In this document: positions 58,783 through 64,000 of the stretch, piece by piece
Layout of the letters: the number at the start of each line of letters is the position of its first letter
Numbering within the stretch: the first letter of the stretch is position 1
Source of the DNA: Hofstenia miamia
Taxonomy: Eukaryota > Xenacoelomorpha > Acoela
Direction: 5' to 3'
DNA: 64,000 nucleotides
Assembly (NCBI GenBank): GCA_004352715.1
Contig: SCFE01000008.1
Location: 3,453,084 to 3,517,083, forward strand
Program-made: the position numbers and the translations under genes
The notes under the pieces: generated by a model
Databases searched by the model: none
What the model was told of the DNA's origin: nothing
What the model saw: only the letters and a program-made list of their open reading frames with translations

Positions 58783-60850
58783 GTAAAATATCTCTGCACA
58801 TTTTTAGTTAGACCTTCGTGAAAAAATATATGAAACTACTATTTATATGAACTTCAAGTCATGCTTGTTATCGTTTGGCTAAATCTTCCAAGATCTTGAA
58901 TTCTTTTTTAATATAAATTCAAGACGGGTTGATGTAGGAAAAATGGCCAAATATGCCCATTTTAGACATTAAGTACTTCTGATTATATTGTGGTTTTCAA
59001 ATACCGTTATATTTTTAGGTATCTTGAAGTGTGAAAGGCTTTAAAACTCATTTTAGATATGTATTGTTAAACGTTCAACTTTCCAATTCTTACATTAATT
59101 GCTTCGCCAAGATTTTTGAAGCTAATATCTCATAGCAACAAAAACAGTCTTGAAGCTAATATCTCATAGCAACAAAAACAGTCTTAGCATTATATAATTA
59201 ACAGAATTTCAATATATTTTTTTAATTTCAATGTTTTTATTGTTTTTTTCTAATAAAGCGTATTGCTGTGCCTGAAGTCTTTGAAAAGATTAACTATTTT
59301 TCTTGAATTAAAATGTATGGCGTTTGGACTAAATTCAAAGGGAAATACTGTAAATCAAACAGTTTTCTGTGCATTTATTCAAGTTCCTTTGGATTTATTA
59401 TTACTGATGGTAATTACCCAAAGATGAGGAAAATAGCAAATACTGAAGCTTTTATCAATACTAATAAAGAACATGGAAGAGTTTGTTCAACACATGCTGC
59501 AAAATTACTGATAATTGTGACCTGCACCTCAGCTCACAGCACATATATTTTTGGAGTGCTGTACAAAAAACGCAAGATTGAAGTTCATGTGACTTTAACT
59601 AAATCTCATTAACAGCATCGGTGAGTAGTTAAGTGAAAATTTTTGGAATTGAAAATATTTTCTAGTACTTTCAGGAATTTGTGGTCTACTGAAGTGAAGT
59701 TAGTCTAAAATTTAGCAGGCAATAACTTTTATATTATCTTGAAATCAAATCTGTATCGAAATAAGAATAGTTTTGCAAACAATAATATTGGTTTCATATA
59801 GTTTACTTGGATCAAATTAATAATTACAATTACAATATATGCATATTTGGAAAGGGTTTCACTTACATATAAATTTTGAACGATTTCATACAATATTGAC
59901 AACTAAAAACATTTATTAAATTTAATTATATTTCTGTTTTTAACAGGTCTTCTAGATTAATTCTTTTTAATGAATCCATAATGAATCTTCAGATGTTCTA
60001 TCTTAAGTAATGTCAAAACAGTCATTGCAAGATTAGAATTAGTTGATTAATATGTCAAGTGAAACAAAACTATTAACTGTGCTTAAAATATAACAACTGA
60101 CTTAAGTCAAACATTATAAATATCTGAACTTTCCTTTGAAAAACTATGCAAACATTTTACTTGGGGCCATGAATGCTAGAGCAAGAAACTGATATCCATG
60201 TTGAAGCTAGTGCACGTACCTACCTCTATAACAAATAACTTTTGAATATTCATGAATTGCAGCAGGATAATTAAGTAAGACATTCTACAAACTGAAATTT
60301 CCCTTTGAAAAGTACAAAAATATTATTTTGAAGCAGGGACTTTTTAGCATAATCGCTGGAGAAATAAATTATTTTGCTCCATACTGAGGCAATTGCATTT
60401 ATGTAGCAATACAACAAATTAAATTTCAGGAATATTATAAAAATCTACTGCTAAATAAAAAATTTATAATTTACAGTATCAATGACCTCTGAAGACGTAA
60501 AATTTCAAACCGCTCAATTTCTTCCTGTAAATTTGTGCCTGATCCAAAAGAAGATGTTAAATGTTTATTACTTCTAAAATATGGATTATACCATCTTTAC
60601 AATGTTAAAATTTAAATTTGTAGTTTTTATTGGTTTATTATAGTTAATATATTTTAAATAAAAGTTGATTTTTTAGTAAAGTTGTTAATTAAAATTGAAC
60701 TCTCTATTTAGATGATATAAGAACTGTGGTAAATTTGACGTAGTTTTGGCAATAGAATATCAAACTTTTTCATATTTAACTATTAGCTTATATTGCTACT
60801 GAATTTTTATTTGAAGCTGCAGACAGAGAGGAGCCAACTCATTCATTGTT
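58783..60850. other. No gene recognised; contains a 99-codon frame at 59313-59612
   Basis: The plus-strand frame 59313-59612 has mixed composition (Y, K, S, T, with four Cys) but no domain that I recognise, and neither its start nor any splice site is supported. The rest is AT-rich with a 34-bp tandem duplication at 59117-59184. Confidence 0.4.
59117..59184. repeat. Perfect 34-bp tandem duplication
   Basis: The unit beginning TGAAGCTAATATCTCATAGC occurs twice in direct contact with no mismatch (59117-59150 and 59151-59184). It indicates a recent replication-slippage or assembly event. Confidence 0.9.
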
Positions 60851-60854
60851 TAAG

Positions 60855-60935
60855 CTACGGATGCCGCAGTGGTGGAAAGCATTTGCCCCTTATAATCGAA
60901 ACTTTTGTAGATTGGTCAATTGAATCCCAAAATTT
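60855..60935 (+). repeat. tRNA-like (SINE head) candidate
   Basis: TGCCGCAGTGG (60862-60872) fits a Pol III A box, and GGTCAATTGAATCCC (60914-60928) approximates a B box with inserted bases, about 50 bp apart as in tRNA-derived SINEs. The intervening sequence can form a tRNA-like anticodon stem around CTTATAA. No tail or target duplication was identified; it may also be a decayed tRNA pseudogene. Confidence 0.35.
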
Positions 60936-61086
60936 TGTTCATACGAAATGGATTATTTGATAGATAAAAGAATTTCATGCATACACGGTTATAAGGAAAA
61001 CAAATAAAATCTGAACAAAATTATTCTAGTTATATTTCCTTAGTGCTACATTGTCACAATTTTAGTTTTTTTTACCTGTATTCCAG

Positions 61087-61174
61087 GCAAGGCTTCTTCA
61101 CCAAAAATCCAGATATGTGCAACACCTAATAAAGCACCTGCAGTTTTAGCCAAAGGAGTCAAATTGAATTTTAG
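61087..61174 (+). CDS. Candidate internal exon of an unknown gene
   Basis: A pyrimidine-rich tract ending in TTCCAG precedes the segment, and a strong donor, GTAAGA, follows it. The 88-bp interval is open in one frame (two leading bases, 28 codons, two trailing bases), coding for a K/A/P-rich peptide that starts KASSPKIQICATPNK. The other two frames have stops. No partner exons were found and no domain is recognised, so it rests on splice signals alone. Confidence 0.35.
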
Positions 61175-61429
61175 GTAAGAAAACTGGAATTAGGGCACAT
61201 ACACTTAAAGAAAATACCTGGAATAATTTCCCTAGACTTTTTTGTGTGTTCCAATTCTTGGTATCATAGCCCCAAACGCACAGAGGGATCAACTGTCAAT
61301 AACGCACTGAGGGGATATTGGTCTCTCCTCTTATATTTCAAAACTGTTAAACATAAAGTAATGAAGTTTGGCACTGTAATATACACATTTGAACTACCTC
61401 TTTGCCAATTTACAAAAAAAATATATTAA

Positions 61430-63190
61430 TTGGTTTCGATTTTATGTGCAAATGAATTCTGACGTCATCAATTTTTGGAAAATAAGGGTGGAAAAGAACC
61501 TAAATCAATTGAGCATTAACAATAGAAAGAACATTTTACTTAACTCATATTCTAATTATTGTCAAGGACTTACTTTTATAGGAAAATAGAAAAACAATAA
61601 AATACGCTAAAGGTCAACCGTTATTACACAATCAGGGCACCATTTTCATAATTTTGATAAAGCGACATTTCTAAAAATGAACGAATAAATTAGAAATAAA
61701 TTAATGCCATTTTCAAGGTCAAAGTTCAAGTAAGTTAAAAATATTATAAAAAAATTCAAAACGGGCAACCCCTTGCCCCATTCTAAGAGATCCAGTATCA
61801 CTGCCTCTAGTAATTTCGGCCACTTTTTATATTTCATATAATAATATTTAGTCATAATTATCTTACTGTATTCAAAATATAGCACCAAATGAAAATTTCA
61901 TATGCTTTATATTCTCAGTTTGACATCCAGACCCCTTCCTTGATGGGGTTATGACACAGATTTTCACCACAGACCTTCTAAGAACCTTTTTTTATAAGAT
62001 AAACTATTTTTTTGCTAATATTTTATTGCTAAGGTATGCTCAGCTGCGATAAATCAATAATGACTGATCATAGTACAAATGTGTATAGGGTTCCTTTTTT
62101 AGCCATAACATTTGTTTCGACGACGCTCACCCTGAATAATGATGACTCAATCAACTTAGTTGTATAAATATATCGTTATATATCAAAATATTGACTATTT
62201 TAAGTGCCTGTTTCACCAAAAATTTGTGAATTTTTTGCTAAAATGAATTTTTTTCAGACTCCGCTCAAACAATATTCCGTTTTGACTTTATCTTGTTCCC
62301 AGATTGATTTTAGGAAAAGTCAGAAAATATCAGCTAAAGATAATAATTTCAGGCAACGATATGGACAAAAACGACATGAGCGGCAGAATAGGCCCCCTAA
62401 TTGGATTTAGGGTTAAGAATCCAGGTAATCCTACTTGTATAAAATTCGAGAAGATTCTTAGGGAGTTTTTCTTGGAAAATTTATAGTTATAACTATCCTC
62501 CGAACCAATCAGCGTTGATCAATGTAACCAGTGAAAGATTCCGGTAGCAATTCCTTGACCAGCGTTATCATTGGAGCCAAGTGTTTTCCAATACATGTGC
62601 AAGAAATAGCTAACGGTCTTTTGCTTAGTTTACACTATCAACAATTGTTGTTCAATCACATAGCTTCATAAACAATGTTACTAATATATATATAACAGAG
62701 AGTATCTGATAATGAAGTCAGAAGGACTCAACAAGGACAAGACCACGAACAACAACGTTCATTAAGTATAGAAAAATGTTCTGAAGCAATGATTCATTAA
62801 TGCTGCTGTTCGAATTTCGAAGTCATTAAATAAAGCAATAAAAAAGATTGAAAATGACATTAAAATGTTTGTTAAGCAAAAGTTATGAATATGCAAATTC
62901 TTAAAGTGATTTCTACCTAGCCTGGTAGATTTATTGTATATAGTGCTTTATTCTATTATATGTATTTGTATGTAAGCTTCTATATATTTTTACACAATCC
63001 AGACATCTTACCAATTTATAATTGTCAATATTTAGTTGAATAAAGAATATCTTATCTTAACTTAACAATCTTATTAATCATTTTAAGTCTTTGAATTATA
63101 TGTTATATGTAAATAAACTGAAAAGACTATAGAAAGAGCTTAAAACACAATTTTTACAATAGGTTATTGTAGCCGCAAATATATTCTTCA
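61430..63190. other. No gene recognised; possible LINE 3' tail near 62930-63065
   Basis: The frames at 61389-61589, 61646-61888 and 62204-62486 show no domain. Around 62930-63065 the sequence has the look of a non-LTR retrotransposon 3' end (a TTTATT...ATGTATTTGTATGTA stretch, then GAATAAAGAATATCTTATCTTA), but no coding part is attached. Confidence 0.35.
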
Positions 63191-63197
63191 TACAGTT

Positions 63198-63353
63198 CTA
63201 CCAACACTTTAACTCAACTACTCCATTTACGCCATGATTATAGCAGTCCTCTTCACAGCAATCGGCGTTAGTAGTGCAGGGATCAAATGACACGCCACAA
63301 TTTTCTGCCAAATACAAACAACAGAAGATCACTGTAAGGAAGAGGAACACCAT
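63198..63353 (-). CDS. Small secreted cysteine-rich peptide, inhibitor-cystine-knot-like pattern
   Basis: The frame runs from ATG at 63353 to TAG at 63198, 51 aa on the minus strand. The start has A at -3 and G at +4, a good eukaryotic context. Residues 1-16 are a strongly hydrophobic signal peptide with likely cleavage after L-A (residues 15-16). The remaining ~35 residues hold six cysteines spaced C-x6-C-x5-C-C-x3-C-x13-C, the order of inhibitor cystine knot (knottin) peptides. The mature part is acidic and there is no dibasic propeptide site. The ICK fold occurs in venom peptides but also in protease inhibitors, antimicrobial and signalling peptides, so no activity is assigned. A TTTCAG 14 bp upstream of the ATG could be a 3' splice site of a leader intron. 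No family member was matched by sequence. Confidence 0.6.
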   Translation of the reverse strand: MVFLFLTVIFCCLYLAENCGVSFDPCTTNADCCEEDCYNHGVNGVVELKCW

Positions 63354-63359
63354 TCTAAA

Positions 63360-63733
63360 CGATAACTGAAAGTCGTCTACTAAATATCAAAAAATTTTAA
63401 CATTTAAAGATATGTATCTATTGTCGGTATATGCATTCCAAAAAGTGAGTTTAATGAATATTGATAAATATACATAGCAAGATGTGAAATTAATGAATGA
63501 ATATTGATAAATAATTTCCAAATTGATTTCATAAAATACCTATGTCGCGCTAGGGCTTATGAAATGTGACAGCTATATTGGAATTATGACAAAAAATTTC
63601 TTACTCTACAAATCTACAAATTCCATTACACCGGAATTGTTCATCTTGGCAAACACCCCCATGTACTTCAAATTTTAACCCTATTCCGACAGGGGAGAGT
63701 GTTCTTCCTCAACACCGCCCTTGAAACATAATG

Positions 63734-63769
<36 letters not shown>

Positions 63770-64000
63770 GACAATAGAGTTCCCTAAAAAATTGAAAAAA
63801 AGGTTCTCCCCAGTTTCCAAATCCTGGATGAAACACTGACTACGTAACTGATCCTGATAATTCACTATAACTCCGCTCTAAATTTTGATGTATGGAATTT
63901 CTTTGCCTACTCGATAGTAGATACTACGCCTTCAGAAAGCTATAACTTTGTTTATTCTATTTACTCTATGGTTATGCAAACCCTGAATATATATATATAT
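63360..64000. other. No gene recognised; TA tract at 63734-63767
   Basis: AT-rich sequence upstream of the small peptide gene on its strand, which may hold its promoter and a leader exon. A C-rich patch near 63690-63720 loosely resembles sequence near 57270-57320 and may be a shared repeat. Confidence 0.4.

Noticed and set aside
1-64000. CRISPR arrays, bacterial operons, phage or toxin-antitoxin systems
   Set aside because: No regularly spaced direct repeats, ribosome-binding-site-led gene strings or prokaryotic proteins were seen; the sequence is eukaryotic throughout.

Overview
This window is AT-rich invertebrate animal DNA dominated by mobile elements in different states of decay. Signs of a metazoan nuclear genome are a Penelope-like retroelement (PLE) with hammerhead-type terminal repeats, several hAT, Tc1/mariner and Harbinger-like DNA transposons, a Ty3/gypsy-like pol remnant, decayed LINEs, one intron-flanked exon of a core-1 beta-1,3-galactosyltransferase (C1GalT1) gene, and a small secreted cysteine-knot-like peptide gene. 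No bacterial operons, rRNA clusters or CRISPR arrays are visible. The species cannot be fixed from this sequence; an arthropod or other protostome is plausible, but that is inference.

Layout. 1-2.9 kb: AT-rich, no gene seen. 2.9-5.9 kb: a small hAT-like element with GAGCC repeats, then a PLE fragment split by a decayed hAT transposon with perfect 8-bp target duplications. 7.15-7.57 kb: a near-perfect 174-bp inverted repeat carrying two oppositely oriented hammerhead-like motifs, next to a 1000-N scaffold gap (7603-8602). 9.1-20.5 kb: a block present again almost unchanged at 44.3-55.6 kb. It holds a complete but dead Tc1 element, a non-autonomous hAT element and clusters of CCACTAGTGG-like palindromes. 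Past the block's right edge the two loci stay collinear but become strongly diverged (20.5-23.5 and 55.6-58.6 kb, LINE-like). 23.57-23.83 kb: the C1GalT1 exon, minus strand. 25-27.5 kb: an unidentified coding remnant, a mariner-like pseudogene and a hAT element inserted in it. 28.6-29.6 kb: a Harbinger-like MITE. 29.6-35.4 kb: AT-rich, little recognisable. 35.4-44.3 kb: a CpG-depleted domain with a MITE, a hAT-like remnant and a gypsy-like pol/LTR remnant, the last lying inside hAT-like termini. 58.8-64 kb: mostly unassigned DNA, with a tRNA-like SINE candidate, one candidate exon and the small secreted peptide gene at 63.2 kb.

Most recognisable proteins are broken transposases or polymerases and do not form a pathway. 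The two non-transposon candidates are the glycosyltransferase exon (Golgi mucin-type O-glycosylation) and the secreted cysteine-rich peptide. Single N bases at 11449, 16488, 44305 and 46628, most of them beside TA tracts or local repeats, mean that the large duplication and some local repeats must be checked for assembly error before any biological reading.
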